From NCBI GenBank assembly GCA_029834535.1, contig JAQMWT010000167.1:1-64000 (forward strand): DNA of 64,000 nt, given 5' to 3'. Every line of letters begins with the position of its first letter. Within the stretch, counting starts at the first letter, position 1. Shown here one piece after another: positions 40,161 to 50,258 of this stretch. A program made the translations under genes and the position numbers. The DNA is from Chrysophaeum taylorii (lineage: Eukaryota > Sar > Pelagophyceae > Pelagomonadales > Pelagomonadaceae). The notes below the pieces were generated by a model, which did not search any database, was not told where the DNA came from, and saw only the letters and a program-made list of their open reading frames with translations.

Positions 40161-41808
40161 TCACGTCGATCCGCCGGAGCCAAGGAGGAGGAGTTCGCCG
40201 CGCACGATCAGTTTTTGATCAGTCGGCGCTACGGGTAGGCCAGCGTGTGGGGTTCTGTGGGGGAAGATAAAGAGCTTGCCGCGCTTCGGGTAGACAGAGT
40301 CACGGACTGAAGCGAGCGAGCGGAGGTCTGAGAGAAGGACAGTCGCACCGCTGGCGGCCGAGGTGAGGTAGATGATCCAGGTGTGTGTCGTGCAAGTCGG
40401 GTGCGGGTCGTCGGGTCGTCGGCGCCGAGGGCGCCGCGAGAGCCACGCGACGTTCTTGGCGAGGTCGATGTGCGGCTGCATTTCGGCGCCGGCACAAAGA
40501 TAGCGCAGGAACTTGGCTCGAGGTGAGACGCAGGCGTACGATTCTCCAAGAGCCGCGGCGATGCGGTCTTGGAGCCAGCCCGTCGCGTCGACGAAGTGGC
40601 GTCGCTCGAGGTCGCTTTGGCGCCTCTCGGAAACCGCGACGGGCGCGCGCGCGAAGAGCGCGTCGAGCGTATCGAGGCTTAAGGAATCGAGGGCCTCGTC
40701 GACGACGAATGCGCCGTCGACGGAAAGGGCTCGAGGCTCACCACGAGGTGGCACCGGCGGGAGGCGCGGCGGTCGATCGCGGTAGGGGAAGAGAGCGGCG
40801 AGGACGTCGGGGTGGCGCGCGGCGAGCGCGGCCTCGGGCGTCGCGATGTCGTCGGTCGCAGCGTGGGCCGCTCTCTCGATATCTGCGCCCGCCTCGCGAA
40901 GCGCGCGGAGCATGTCGAGGTTGCCAGCGATGGCGGCGTAGACCGCGGCCGTCGCCGTATGCTCGTCGGCCGCGTCGAGATCGAGCTCGTCGCCGACCGC
41001 GTGCGCGATAGCCTCGACCTCGCCGCGGCGGACAGCGTCGTGAAAAGTGAGCAGCCGCTTCGCCGCGTGGACCTTGCGCCGCGGCGGCCTCGCGTGGCGC
41101 CGCGGCGGCACGGGATGGCGCGGCATGCCAATCTCGCCGCACGCCGCGCACGCCGTCGTCTCGTCGTCGCCATCTCTCAGGAGCGCACGCCAGGCCTCGG
41201 CCGGCTTCACGGCGCAGCCGCAGCCCTCGAAGTCACTCTTGCGGTTCGGGCGCTCGACGATCCACTGCCAGCTGTAGCAGTCGGGACGCGAAGACCTCGC
41301 CCCGGCCTCCGCCATTCGAGCCGCGCCGATCAGCACTTGCGTCGCCTCGCGCGGACCCAGAGCCCCCAAGCGGGTTGCGATATCGCTCGCCGCGACCGCA
41401 TCGAGACCCCAAGCGTCCGGGTCAGAGAGGGGCGATGCGCCGCCGAGAAGCAGACTCTCGACGATTGCCGCGCGACCTCGGATCGCCGCGTATTGTGCCA
41501 ACGGAATCCGACGACCCTCGAACCGCGACCCCAAGCGCACCCACGCCGGTACCGGTCCCAGGCGCCCGTCCACCTCCAGCCGCGCCAACTTAGCGATCCC
41601 AAACGCGCAGGCGGCGTTGGAATCGACGGCGCGCAGCAGCTCCGCCGCCTCGGCCGCGCTCGGCGGCGCCCGCACGGCACACTTGTTCTGCAGCGCCCAC
41701 CGCGCCTGCGCACTCGTCTGGGTCGCCCACCACGCTCACCACCTCGCGACGTCGCTGTTGCCGCGCACTGTCGCGACCCCGACTCGCCTTGACAACCGTG
41801 CCCAACAT
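40161..41808 (-). CDS. Ankyrin-repeat protein with C-terminal 2-oxoglutarate/Fe(II) oxygenase domain
   Basis: The main frame runs from about 41720 to the stop at 40161. The likely ATG is at 41806-41808, reached through a very short (about 34 bp) intron near 41712-41740 with donor GTGAGC; this join is tentative. Ankyrin-like repeats appear twice: IPLAQYAAIRGRAAIVESL and TATAAVYAAIAGNLDMLRAL with AGADIERA. The C-terminal half is a prolyl-4-hydroxylase-like domain with the iron HxD (MQPHIDLAKN), a second His (FPHRTPHAG) about 80 residues later, and the basic residue in LIVRGELLLL. Ankyrin-dioxygenase fusions suggest substrate recruitment by the repeats. No signal peptide; the substrate is unknown. 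Confidence 0.78.
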
Positions 41809-41809
41809 T

Positions 41810-42000
41810 TTGGTATTTCAAGGTCGACTGCTAAAGAGGGGGGTGTGAGGGTTTTGGTGCGTTGTGTGTGGGGCTGTGCCTGCTGGAAGGTGGCTTCAAG
41901 GGTTATTAATATCACCTTGGTGGGTGGGTCTAAAGATGTGGGGGCTCGGTGCCTGTTCGGGTGTTTTATGGTCGACTGCTACCAAGGGAACTAAGAGGGA
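41810..42000 (+). repeat. Dispersed repeat with GTCGACTGCTAAAGAGGG and companion blocks
   Basis: GGTCGACTGCTAAAGAGG (41821-41838) is followed by GGTTTTGGTGCGTTGTGTG (41850-41868), AAAGATGTGGGGGCT (41933-41947) and a second GGTCGACTGCTACCAAGGG (41971-41989). The companions match 23828-23903 in the same order. It starts within 15 bp of the ATG of the ankyrin-2OG gene, so it occupies that gene's promoter side. Confidence 0.75.
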
Positions 42001-42226
42001 GTGGGTGCGAAAGTGAGGACGCCGATGCTTGGGGGTACAGTACGCGGCTGTTCTCTCCAACGGCAAGACCAAAGTAAATCTTTTGATCCGGCATTGGCAA
42101 GCTACTCAACTTATACCTCGTCGCGGCCCTTTCGCTCTCATTTCGTCATTCCATCGATGCCCGCTGGAACTAGGCATCCACTCTCGAAAAATCGGAACGT
42201 CGCGCGACCGCTATTTTGGCTGCTAC

Positions 42227-42916
42227 TTAGGCGCCGTTATCATATCGTTGAAAATCCTGGTAGATGCCGGTGACAAAACGGTTCCTGGCGTAGCCCAAGA
42301 TGCCGGTGTTGACCGCGATGGCGGCGGTCTTGAGGACGGGGTCGGGCAGGAGGAGAACCGGGCCGAAGAGGCGCCCAGATACCGTGAGATCGAAGGACCC
42401 GCGGAGGCGAGCGACGGGAGCGTCCTGAGGGTCGAGGACGCCATTGAGTCGAATGGCGAGGTCGACCTTCTGCGGAGGGGCGAGACCGATGGCCGCCCTG
42501 CAGTCGATGTCGCGCGACTCGAGCTCCAGACCCGTCCCGATCTGGCGAACCCTGACGTCGACGGAGGTGGCGACGCGCAGCACTCCAGCAAAGTCAAAGG
42601 GCTCTTGTTTGAGCCGGAAAACTTCCGACCCCGCGTGGTCGCCGAGCGCCTCGACCATCTTGGGGTCCCAGGCTGCCCCCACGACGCGCACTGGCGTCAG
42701 GAATTCGGCGAAGGCCAACGGATCGACGCGGTCGAACGTCGAGTCGATATTCAGGCGCCCTCCGAACTCGACCGTGTCAAGCGACGTCCGCCGATAGAAG
42801 GTGCTCGTTGGTTGCACGCGCGTCGTCGCGAGTGCATCCGCTGTGAGGGCAAAGGACAACACCCACACCACGATTTGGCGACGAGACCTCGCCTCGTGCA
42901 GGCGGACGCGCATCAT
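42227..42916 (-). CDS. DUF1997-family protein, secretory/plastid targeted
   Basis: A frame of 229 residues from ATG 42914-42916 (the upstream TTG is rejected). The N-terminal hydrophobic segment QIVVWVLSFALTADALA is a signal peptide. The body follows the DUF1997 pattern known from cyanobacteria and plastid-bearing eukaryotes: a lipid-binding-like beta barrel with VRVVGAAWDPKMVEALGD, FRLKQEPFDFAGV, VDLAIRLNGVLDPQDAPV and GSFDLTVSGRLFGPVLLLPD. The last helix is GYARNRFVTGIYQDFQRYDNG. Function is not established for the family. A plastid role is likely from its phylogenetic spread, which I recall and cannot test here. Confidence 0.7.
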   Translation of the reverse strand: MMRVRLHEARSRRQIVVWVLSFALTADALATTRVQPTSTFYRRTSLDTVEFGGRLNIDSTFDRVDPLAFAEFLTPVRVVGAAWDPKMVEALGDHAGSEVFRLKQEPFDFAGVLRVATSVDVRVRQIGTGLELESRDIDCRAAIGLAPPQKVDLAIRLNGVLDPQDAPVARLRGSFDLTVSGRLFGPVLLLPDPVLKTAAIAVNTGILGYARNRFVTGIYQDFQRYDNGA

Positions 42917-43572
42917 ATCCCCAAACTGTTTCAACGCTCCCCTTCGTGCTTCGTCACATTCCTGGAAACCTCAACATCGAAACTCAACGGCTCGAGAATT
43001 TTTCTAGGAAGCGACGAAGGAAGCGTAGCGTTCTCGTAGCATTATTTCGAAATTATTATTATGTCGCGGCTTGGCGACCAAACGACGGGCATGGCTATCT
43101 CGGAGTACGGAAGCCCAAAGGCGCAGGAGCACGCTGCGCGCACGAGGGGCGCTCTGAATCCACGGGACGTTGGCAAAAGGGGCGATGATGGCACTGTAAA
43201 ATATCGGTACCCGGTTCGTATCATCAGTCGTCATGTTCGCAATCTTGTCGTGCGCGCCAAATCACACCAATGATGGGCGAGAGGTATTCGGCTTCGGCAT
43301 CATGATCAGCCTGGAGCAGGGCACAGTGGTACTCCTATGTCAGAGCTGCGGCCGAGGGTGGGGAGCCAATCTCAAAATTGAGCGCGAGGTGCTAGGGTGC
43401 ACCAATCGCGAACGTCTGCGGGTGAGGGGCGCTAAGTCGTTCAACCAATGACGTTGATAGCGAGTGCTGTGGGAGATCAAATGCGATGCGCTTTAGGGGA
43501 TTGGCACTGGGGTAGCAGCGACACTGCCACGCGGGTGGTTTCCGACCCGTATCCGTTTGTTCTACATCAACA
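42917..43572. other. Intergenic region, no convincing gene
   Basis: Short ORFs on both strands (for example 43061-43273 plus, 43392-43580 minus) have no domains and shadow one another. AT-rich run CGAAATTATTATTATGTCG at 43049-43067. Confidence 0.45.
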
Positions 43573-45610
43573 CTAAACAAGCTTCTCCTGTTTGACCTTG
43601 TGCGCCAGTGCGATCAGCTGATGCTGCGTGTCAATGGGCGGATGATGAGCCTGGCCGGTGGATTGCGGGTCGCCTTTGTGCGGACTCGAAATCGTTGTCT
43701 CGCTAAACTGAGCCATAAGCTGGTTCATGATGGACCTCCTTCCACGTTCCTACACAAGAGGAGGCATTGACGACGCGCGATGAGACTCGACGGTGGGTCG
43801 GAAGCACGTACATTCAAAAAATGGAAATACGGCAACATGGTGAGCGGGACTTCCTTCTCGCTCGAGGCCGCAACAATACGTTCAACTGCGACGGTCGCTG
43901 CTCTTTGTAGCTGTTCGCTAAGAGGCCCCGTGCCATCGACTTTCGGTTCGGGGACGAAGCCGTCGTGCGACTCGAGCTTGACCATTTCCGGCTGCGTTTG
44001 GTTTGGAAATGCTGTCGGAGGGCCAACAACTCCAGAGGTCGGCGGCGGCATTACCCCGTTGAGGGCAGCTCGCAAGCCGCTGTCGAACGACGAAGACAAG
44101 CCGCCGGACTCCATCGACGGTGGCATCATACTCAGCGCCGCCGTCGTGCCCTCGAGCCCGGATACAGTCTTTCCTTGGCTGGAGTTGTCAAAAGCAACGC
44201 TAGCATCGTACGACGGAAACTCATCATGTCGCGACGCGTGTCGCAAGTCCTCCGGCTTGAACTGCACGTTCATCGACGACGAACCGTCGGCACCGAACGG
44301 ATCCATGCTCAGATAATCGACCGCCTTGCTGAAGTCCATCTCGTCCGAGGCGCGTAGTTCTGTTACGCGGGCGTCGATCAATTGTTGCGCCTCGTCGGTA
44401 CCTCCCGGGTCGACGTTTTCTGTCTTGTCTTCGTCGTGAAACGCGGAGAGCAGGTCGACAGAGTCCGCGACACCAAGAATACCACTAGCCCCAAGCAAGC
44501 CGTGCTGATCTTGATCCAACAGGTCGGTGATAGGATTGTTCATAAGATTAGCCGAGCAGTTGTGGTTCAGCAGCGTGAGTACGGGTGGTCGCAAATGCTG
44601 CGGTAAGCTTGGAACTGGCGCCGGCGACACGGGATTCTGGAACGGCATCGTGGCTGGAGAACGAACGATCTGCGCCGAGCACGGGGACTCGCTGAGACCT
44701 GCGCGGATGTGAGCTTTCGTCTCGACTTGAAACGCTCACCGTTTTCACGGAGCCATCGCTTGCGCGCGGAGGAATTCCAACGATTCTTGACGGCATTTTC
44801 CGTGCGCCCGGGTAGCAGTTTGGCGATCTCACTCCATCGGTTGCCGTGAATTCGTTGCGTCTCGAACAATATGCTGTCTTCTTCGGGTGTCCAATCGCCC
44901 TTCTTTATCTCGGGATCGAGGTGGTTGAACCACCGCTCGCGGCACTGCTTGCCTATCCGACCGGGCAACTGCGCAGCGATGACCGACCATTTGATGTTCC
45001 CAGCCCCGTGTTTGAGCACCATGTCCTTGACGATTTTATCTTCCTCGGTCGTCCAAGGGCCCTTGGAGAGGCCGGGTCTCAGGACCTTGTTCCAGCGATG
45101 CAGGCACTGCACGTCCGACCGCACGTTTCCAAGAATCGACGCGAGACGCTTCCAGTTCTTCGCCCCGTACATTTCAACTATTTCTCGAAGACGCTGGTCT
45201 TCATCCTCGGTCCACTTGCCGCCGACCGGCGCCTTGCGCGGCGGCCGAAACTTGATGTCGACCGTCGGCGCGCCACCGCCCGCGGGGAACTGCTGCGAAG
45301 TCGCATGTCTCTGCTGCTGTTGGTCGGGGGATGAGAGCGACTCGGCTGGCGACGTCGGCGCCGACGACCCCGAAAACTGGCCGACATCCAACTGCCCGAG
45401 AGTTGATCGCTTGTTCGTGCGCGCCGTGCCGACGTCCTCTGCGATCAGGACGTCCTCGACGTGCTCTCGCTTCACCTGGGGTGCCCGACCCATCGGAGTG
45501 TTCTTCATCCCTCCCAAGCGTTGCCGATCGGTGCGAGCCATCACCTCACTCAGTGCAGCTGCGCCGGCCGCAGTCGGCGTCAGTGCTAGATCGTTGAATT
45601 CGTTGTCCAT
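43573..45610 (-). CDS. Three-repeat (R1R2R3) MYB transcription factor, three exons
   Basis: Exons 45610-44740, 44698-43812 and 43749-43573 join in phase across introns of 41 bp (GTGAGC donor) and 62 bp (GTACGT donor). The N-terminal part has a Gln-rich linker. The DNA-binding domain has R1 (GGKWTEDEDQRLREIVEMYG), R2 (KGPWTTEEDKIVKDMVLKHG, then CRERWFNHL) and R3 (KGDWTPEEDSILFETQ, then GRTENAVKNRWNS), each with the regularly spaced Trp residues. This is the animal c-MYB/plant MYB3R type, typically binding MSA or MBS elements in G2/M genes. The C-terminal 370 residues are Ser/Pro/Gln-rich and acidic, a likely activation region. The ATG at 45608-45610 is clear. Confidence 0.9.
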
Positions 45611-46929
45611 CGTCGTACGGACGCAAACCTCGGATCAACGGGCTCGACGTGTCCAGCAAGAGCCACGACCTAGACTTCCGTCGCAGTCACGCTGGACGAC
45701 GAGTTGACGTTGTTCCCGCGGGTGCGCTGCGCCGAATGGCTGTCCATCGAATGTTTACACTTCGTCAAGGCTTCGTCGAAGTCAAGTCAGGGCTGTCTGT
45801 TAAAAATGGGCTTGCATAGAGTATGTTGTGCAGTATGTAAGTATGTACTTTCGGCGCTGCAAGAACATTGGTCACGACGAATGGGATCCCAATGTGCTAT
45901 TGTCTCTAAAGAATAGGGACTCCTCGAAGGGGCCAACAAAACTGTTTTGCCTTCTTCCTGTTTCGACGGTTATTTTTCTGGCGATAGGGGCCTCAAAGTC
46001 AAAGATCGGCCCACGAAGTCATGACACGGTCCACCTTCATTACCCCGCACAAGAGGCAGCTTCGTAGCCCAGCAGATCACGCCTCCGCGCTACGCAACAA
46101 GTTTCTCCAGGCCACATCAACAAGAGGCGACATTCAGAATACGTACCCACGTGCGCTTTCTTTTTTAGGCTGCTGCGCACGAACTCGGCTACGCTCGCTG
46201 TCGCGCATAGAACGATGATGCCTATCCATGGCACCGAGCCATGCACAAATAAAAAGACCGGGCAAGGTTCCTGCCTATCGGCCTGCCTGCCTGCCTGCAA
46301 CACGCGGCTGGGCGTTTCCGAGCCCGGGGTCTTGGAGTGAGTGAGTGAGTGAGTGAGTGAGTGAGTTCGTTCGTTCGTTCGTTCGTTCGTTCGTTCGTTC
46401 GTTCGTTCGAGACTTTCGTCGCGAGAACTTGAGGCTGGCTGTGGTTGGTCGCGTGTGGATATATACCCTCCCCATCTCTTCTTTAAAAGGCCCCGGAGCA
46501 CGCGCGCACGGCGGCCCCTCGGTTGTCGTCGTACATAGGACCCAGCTGATGATGGTGATATTCCATCCAGCACCATTTCCCACTCGAGGGGGTGGATGGA
46601 TGGATGGCTCAAGATGTTGGACGCTCCACCCGCCGGCGGGGGCGCGCGTGTTTGTTTGTTGATCAACACGAGAAACACAAAGTCGAAAGGATCTACGTAA
46701 ATAAATCGGCACGATTGTCAACGACCGCGTGCGAAAAAAGACACAAGCAAGGATGGGGAGGCGGGTGAAAGGCGAGGGCACATCTCGAAGATTGGGCAAG
46801 GGGCGGAAGCAGGCACAAGAAGGGCAGCAGAGAGTCGTCGAACAGGTGGATAGAGCCTCCTCACGTCATTCACACTTTCCACCCCGTCAAAAGGCGGCCC
46901 TCGCTCCCGGGATGATTGGGTTCGGAGAT
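45611..46929. other. Intergenic region with compound microsatellites
   Basis: 1.3 kb between two minus-strand genes; mostly short ORFs without domains. It contains CCTGCCTGCCTGCCTGC (46282-46298) and the compound repeat listed separately. CGAGGGGGTGGATGGATGGATGG lies at 46586-46608. Confidence 0.5.
46336..46410 (+). repeat. Compound tetranucleotide microsatellite (GAGT)n then (TTCG)n
   Basis: About seven units of GTGA/GAGT (46336-46366) pass directly into about eleven units of TTCG (46367-46409). The switch is abrupt at GAGTTCG. Confidence 0.93.
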
Positions 46930-48879
46930 TCAAGCGGAGGCCGACGCGAGGAGCGGGGGATTTTCCGAATGCGGCGCGAGGCGGGGGGTCGTCGTTGGGG
47001 GGGGCGGCGAGGCGACAGGTTTCGCGCGATCGCGCGAGGCCGCAGCTTGATGGGCAGCGAGCGCAATCCAGGGCGAGGGATTGGTGACGAAGGCGGCGGC
47101 GGCGGAGGCGATCGCGTCGGGATCGGGTCGAAGAGCGGGGTCGCGAGCCATCGCGCGGGCGATCAAGTCGTGGAGCGGCGGCGTCGCGGCGGCAGGCGGC
47201 GTCGCGGTGCGAAGCGCGTGCCAGCGCGGGCCCGAGGTCGGAAGGACGGAAGCGGAGGCTAGCTCGTAGAGCGCGATGCCGAGGGAGAAGACGTCGGCCG
47301 AGGCGGCGACGAGGGCGCCGGCGAGAAGTTCGGGGGCGACGTAGGCGGCGTCGCCCTCGTGGTCGGGCGTGACGCCGATTTGCGCGGCGAGGCCAAAGTC
47401 GGCGAGTTTGAGTTTACCGTCGGAGGCGACGAGGATGTTGGCCGGCTTGAGGTCGAGGTGGGCGTAATTTCTCGCGTGGACGTGCGCGAGGCCGCTCGAG
47501 GCGTCGCGCGCGAGCGACCAGAGCGGCGCGTGCGCGAGGGGTCCCGCGCAGGCGTCGACGAGCTGGCGGACCGAGCCGAGGGCGCAGAGCTCGAGCGCGA
47601 CGTGGAGGTGGCCGTCCTCTTGCCAGGCGGCGTGGAAACGGACGACGTGGTCGTGGGCCCCGAGGGCGCAGAGGGTCTTGGCTTCGAGGAGCGCGACGTC
47701 GCGCGCGCGTCGCGACTTGAATGGCCGCCTCGCGCGCTTGACGGCATACTCGCGGCCGTCGGCTTTGTGGCGCGCTTCGTAGACGTCGGCGAAGTTCCCC
47801 GAGCCCACGAGACGCGCGACCTCGAAGTCGCGCAGCAACTTTGGTGGGGGCGGCGGCCTCGCGTTGGTGGTCATCATGATCGCGTCGTCGTCGTCGTCGC
47901 GCGCCACCTCGAGCAGCGTCTGGTCGGCCTCGAGCGAGATTCGGTCGTCGTCGATCGAGTGGTCGGGCGCGCGGTCGCGAGAAGGCGAGGGAGGGCACGC
48001 GCGGGCGGCGATGCCCGGCGGCGCCGTCGTCGTCTTCGTACCCGACGCGAAGAAGGCCGCCGGGTCGGGCACGGGTCGGGGCGACTTACGAACGAGGCGG
48101 CGGTCGGCGGGCGATTCGTCTAGCGAGGTTTCGAGGCGGCGGCGCGGGCCGGCGCTCGAGGGAGCGGCCGACGAGACGTCGTAGCGCGGCACGACGTCGG
48201 TCGAGCCGTCGACGCGCGCCAGATTGTCGGTCGACGAGTCGCGAGGCGGCGTCACGCCGGGGAATCCCCAGAGCAATCTCGCCGGCTCGGCGGGCGCTGA
48301 GACCGCAGCGGCCTCGCGCCCCTCCGGCCGGTCGTCGGACCTGACGCCGAGGCGCTTGGTCCTCGGAACAACGTCGTCGTCGTCGTCGTCGTCGTTGAAG
48401 AGGCGCGCCGCAACCGAGCCGCCCCGCGAGAAGCCGTCGTGGATCGCGCTGCCGTCGTATTGCCAGCAGCCGCCGTCGTCGTCGTCCAAAACGCTCCGCG
48501 CGGCCTCGGCGGCGATCGACGAACACGCGGCGAGAATCTTGCGAGTGGATCTCGGCGAAGATCTTGGTCGCGACGAGGTTCTTGGCGGCTCGCCCGGCGA
48601 GCGCCGACGCACCCGACGCTCTTCGGGGAGGCGCTCCTCCTCCGAACGCTTGGCCGGGCGAGCCTCGCCAGAGACGACGCACTTTGTCTCGCCGCCGCCC
48701 GCGACGATCGTCGCCCACGAGCGTCCGGCACTCGCGACGCTCGTGCGCCTGCGCGCCGCGCCAACCCGCGGGAGCGAGTTCGGGAACGACCCTCCGAACG
48801 AGATCCGGTGTGGCGGCGAAGCGGGTACCACATCCGACGCCTGCGCGGGAAGCGGCGATTGCGGCGACCGTTTGCGCAT
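46930..48879 (-). CDS. WEE1/MYT1-family protein kinase
   Basis: A single frame; ATG 48877-48879 is preferred (the frame is open upstream from a GTG). About 360 N-terminal residues are disordered and Ser/Arg/Asp-rich with an Asp run coded by GTC repeats. The kinase domain follows: glycine loop VGSGNFADVYEARHK, VAIK-type Lys in EYAVKRARRP, catalytic loop YAHLDLKPANILVASDGK, DFGLA, and the WEE1-type activation segment EGDAAYVAPELLAG. Downstream, VLPTSGPRWHALR matches the LPxxGxxWxxLR signature of WEE1/MYT1, and the ALRPDPDAI segment closes the domain. The family phosphorylates CDK1 to hold cells before mitosis. It is divergent from the FHA-RING gene. Confidence 0.85.
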   Translation of the reverse strand: MRKRSPQSPLPAQASDVVPASPPHRISFGGSFPNSLPRVGAARRRTSVASAGRSWATIVAGGGETKCVVSGEARPAKRSEEERLPEERRVRRRSPGEPPRTSSRPRSSPRSTRKILAACSSIAAEAARSVLDDDDGGCWQYDGSAIHDGFSRGGSVAARLFNDDDDDDDVVPRTKRLGVRSDDRPEGREAAAVSAPAEPARLLWGFPGVTPPRDSSTDNLARVDGSTDVVPRYDVSSAAPSSAGPRRRLETSLDESPADRRLVRKSPRPVPDPAAFFASGTKTTTAPPGIAARACPPSPSRDRAPDHSIDDDRISLEADQTLLEVARDDDDDAIMMTTNARPPPPPKLLRDFEVARLVGSGNFADVYEARHKADGREYAVKRARRPFKSRRARDVALLEAKTLCALGAHDHVVRFHAAWQEDGHLHVALELCALGSVRQLVDACAGPLAHAPLWSLARDASSGLAHVHARNYAHLDLKPANILVASDGKLKLADFGLAAQIGVTPDHEGDAAYVAPELLAGALVAASADVFSLGIALYELASASVLPTSGPRWHALRTATPPAAATPPLHDLIARAMARDPALRPDPDAIASAAAAFVTNPSPWIALAAHQAAASRDRAKPVASPPPPTTTPRLAPHSENPPLLASASA

Positions 48880-49124
48880 ATTATTATTTCGGTGATCGGA
48901 GAATGAGTTTCGACGAGAATCGAGCAACGCGTCGCTCGCCACTCCACTCCACACGAAGGCGCTCGCGCTCAGCTTTGGCCGTTACACACAACTTTTTTGC
49001 ATTTCAAATCGAAATTATAGGGTTACTGTTGCGGAAAATGAAAGAACATCAACGATCGCAAGCCAAAAAAGACGGGGGTCGGTCGGTCGGTCTTTCTTTC
49101 TCGCGGTTTTGTTATGATGTCGTG
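48880..49124. promoter_or_regulatory. Shared divergent promoter of WEE1-like and FHA-RING genes
   Basis: Between ATG 48879 (minus) and ATG 49125 (plus; an alternative start at 49038 would shorten it). AT-rich stretches ATATTATTATTTC (48878-48890) and TTTTTTGCATTTC (48993-49005). No certain core promoter motif. Confidence 0.4.
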
Positions 49125-50258
49125 ATGAGGAAGGGATCTCCTCCTCCTCGTCCTACTGTGGATGGTGGTGACCGCGTCGAGTTCCTGCTCGAGCCCAAGG
49201 AGTCGGCGAACGACGTGATCAGGCTGCCCGCGAACGGCGATCGCCTCTTGATCGGCCGGGACCTGACCAACGACGTCGTTTGGAACAGCCATGTCGTCTC
49301 GCGGTCGCACGCCGAGCTCCTTGTCGACGAGGGAAAGGCCTACCTCGTGCCGCTCTCGAGCGACGCGAGCCGCATCCGGCTCAATGCCAGACCAACGACG
49401 CGGGGTCAGCGTCACGAGCTCCACCATCGAGACGCCGTGTATTTTGTTGGGGGTTTGCGCCAGTACGCGTACGAGGTACGCGTCCGCCGGCCGCAGCCCG
49501 TCGACGTCATCAGACTTGACCACGACGACGACGACGACGATACACCCGTCGAGGAACGCTCGGCGCAAGTCGTTGTCGACGAGGACAAGGACGCGCCGAC
49601 GCGAGACGACGCCCCCGAGGGTAAGCGACGGCGTGTCGACGCCCCGAGCTCCCGAGAAGACGACGACGACGAGCGCTTCGAGTGCATCGTGTGCACGGGG
49701 ATCCTCGCCTTCGTCCACGTCCTCCCTTGCGGCCACGTCGCGTGCGGCAAGTGCCTCGTCAAGTGGCTCAACACGAAGCGGGAGTGCCCCTCGTGCCGCG
49801 CCCCCGTCCCCGCCGGCGCCGTCCTCCCGCCCGTCCACCTCCTCGACAACCTTGTCGCCGAACACGTCAAGGGCGTCGACCACGAGGAGATGTCGGATTG
49901 GCAGGAGCGCTGCGACGAGTGGCGCCGCCACCGCCCGGCGAACAACGCGCCGCTCAGGGCGCCGCCGGAACCGAGGCGCGCGGCGCCCGCCGCGCCCGCG
50001 CCCCGCCCCCGCCCCGAAGAGCGTGATTTCTTTGCACACCGTCCGGAGGCCCCGAGGTCCCGCCCATTCTCCAACGCGCGAACTAGGGGTCCTGTCCGAC
50101 ACGCCGCGCGACGCCCACAAGATGGAGACATCCGCGCCCACGTTGGTTTCCACCCGACCGCATTCGGTCCACCCGTGAGACGATCGAGGCGCCCAACGCA
50201 CTCCGGACCCGATGTCATCAACCTCATCGAAGAGTCGGTCATCGACCTCGCCACCTAA
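49038..50258 (+). CDS. FHA-RING protein (CHFR/RNF8-like ubiquitin ligase)
   Basis: A single exon. ATG codons at 49038 and 49125 are both in frame; the later one (MRKGSPPPRP) is closer to the domain. An FHA domain covers residues ~55-130 (RLLIGRDLTNDVVWNSHVVS, then RSHAELLVDEGKAYLV), with the Arg, Ser and His that bind phosphothreonine in other FHA domains. An acidic linker (DDDDDDTPVEE) follows, then a C3HC4 RING (CIVC, CGHVACGKC, CPSC). A long Pro/Arg-rich tail ends in an acidic hydrophobic motif (DVINLIEESVIDLAT) that resembles a SUMO- or ubiquitin-binding helix. In CHFR and RNF8 this pairing links mitotic or DNA-damage phosphorylation to ubiquitination. Confidence 0.85.
   Translation: MKEHQRSQAKKDGGRSVGLSFSRFCYDVVMRKGSPPPRPTVDGGDRVEFLLEPKESANDVIRLPANGDRLLIGRDLTNDVVWNSHVVSRSHAELLVDEGKAYLVPLSSDASRIRLNARPTTRGQRHELHHRDAVYFVGGLRQYAYEVRVRRPQPVDVIRLDHDDDDDDTPVEERSAQVVVDEDKDAPTRDDAPEGKRRRVDAPSSREDDDDERFECIVCTGILAFVHVLPCGHVACGKCLVKWLNTKRECPSCRAPVPAGAVLPPVHLLDNLVAEHVKGVDHEEMSDWQERCDEWRRHRPANNAPLRAPPEPRRAAPAAPAPRPRPEERDFFAHRPEAPRSRPFSNARTRGPVRHAARRPQDGDIRAHVGFHPTAFGPPVRRSRRPTHSGPDVINLIEESVIDLAT

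Noticed and set aside
42029-43039. Plus-strand ORF of 336 residues
   Set aside because: Overlaps the DUF1997 gene antisense; composition is Asp/Arg/Gly-rich without motifs.
43061-43273. Small plus-strand ORF
   Set aside because: No domain, no codon-use support and no splice partner; treated as intergenic.
44670-44698. 29-bp intron in the MYB gene (GTCTCAG to GCGCAG)
   Set aside because: Too short; the GTGAGC donor at 44739 with acceptor at 44699 gives a 41-bp intron in phase.
48564-49037. N-terminal extension of the FHA-RING frame
   Set aside because: Runs through the 5' part of the opposed WEE1-like gene and has shadow-like Arg-rich composition; starts at 49038 or 49125 are more credible.
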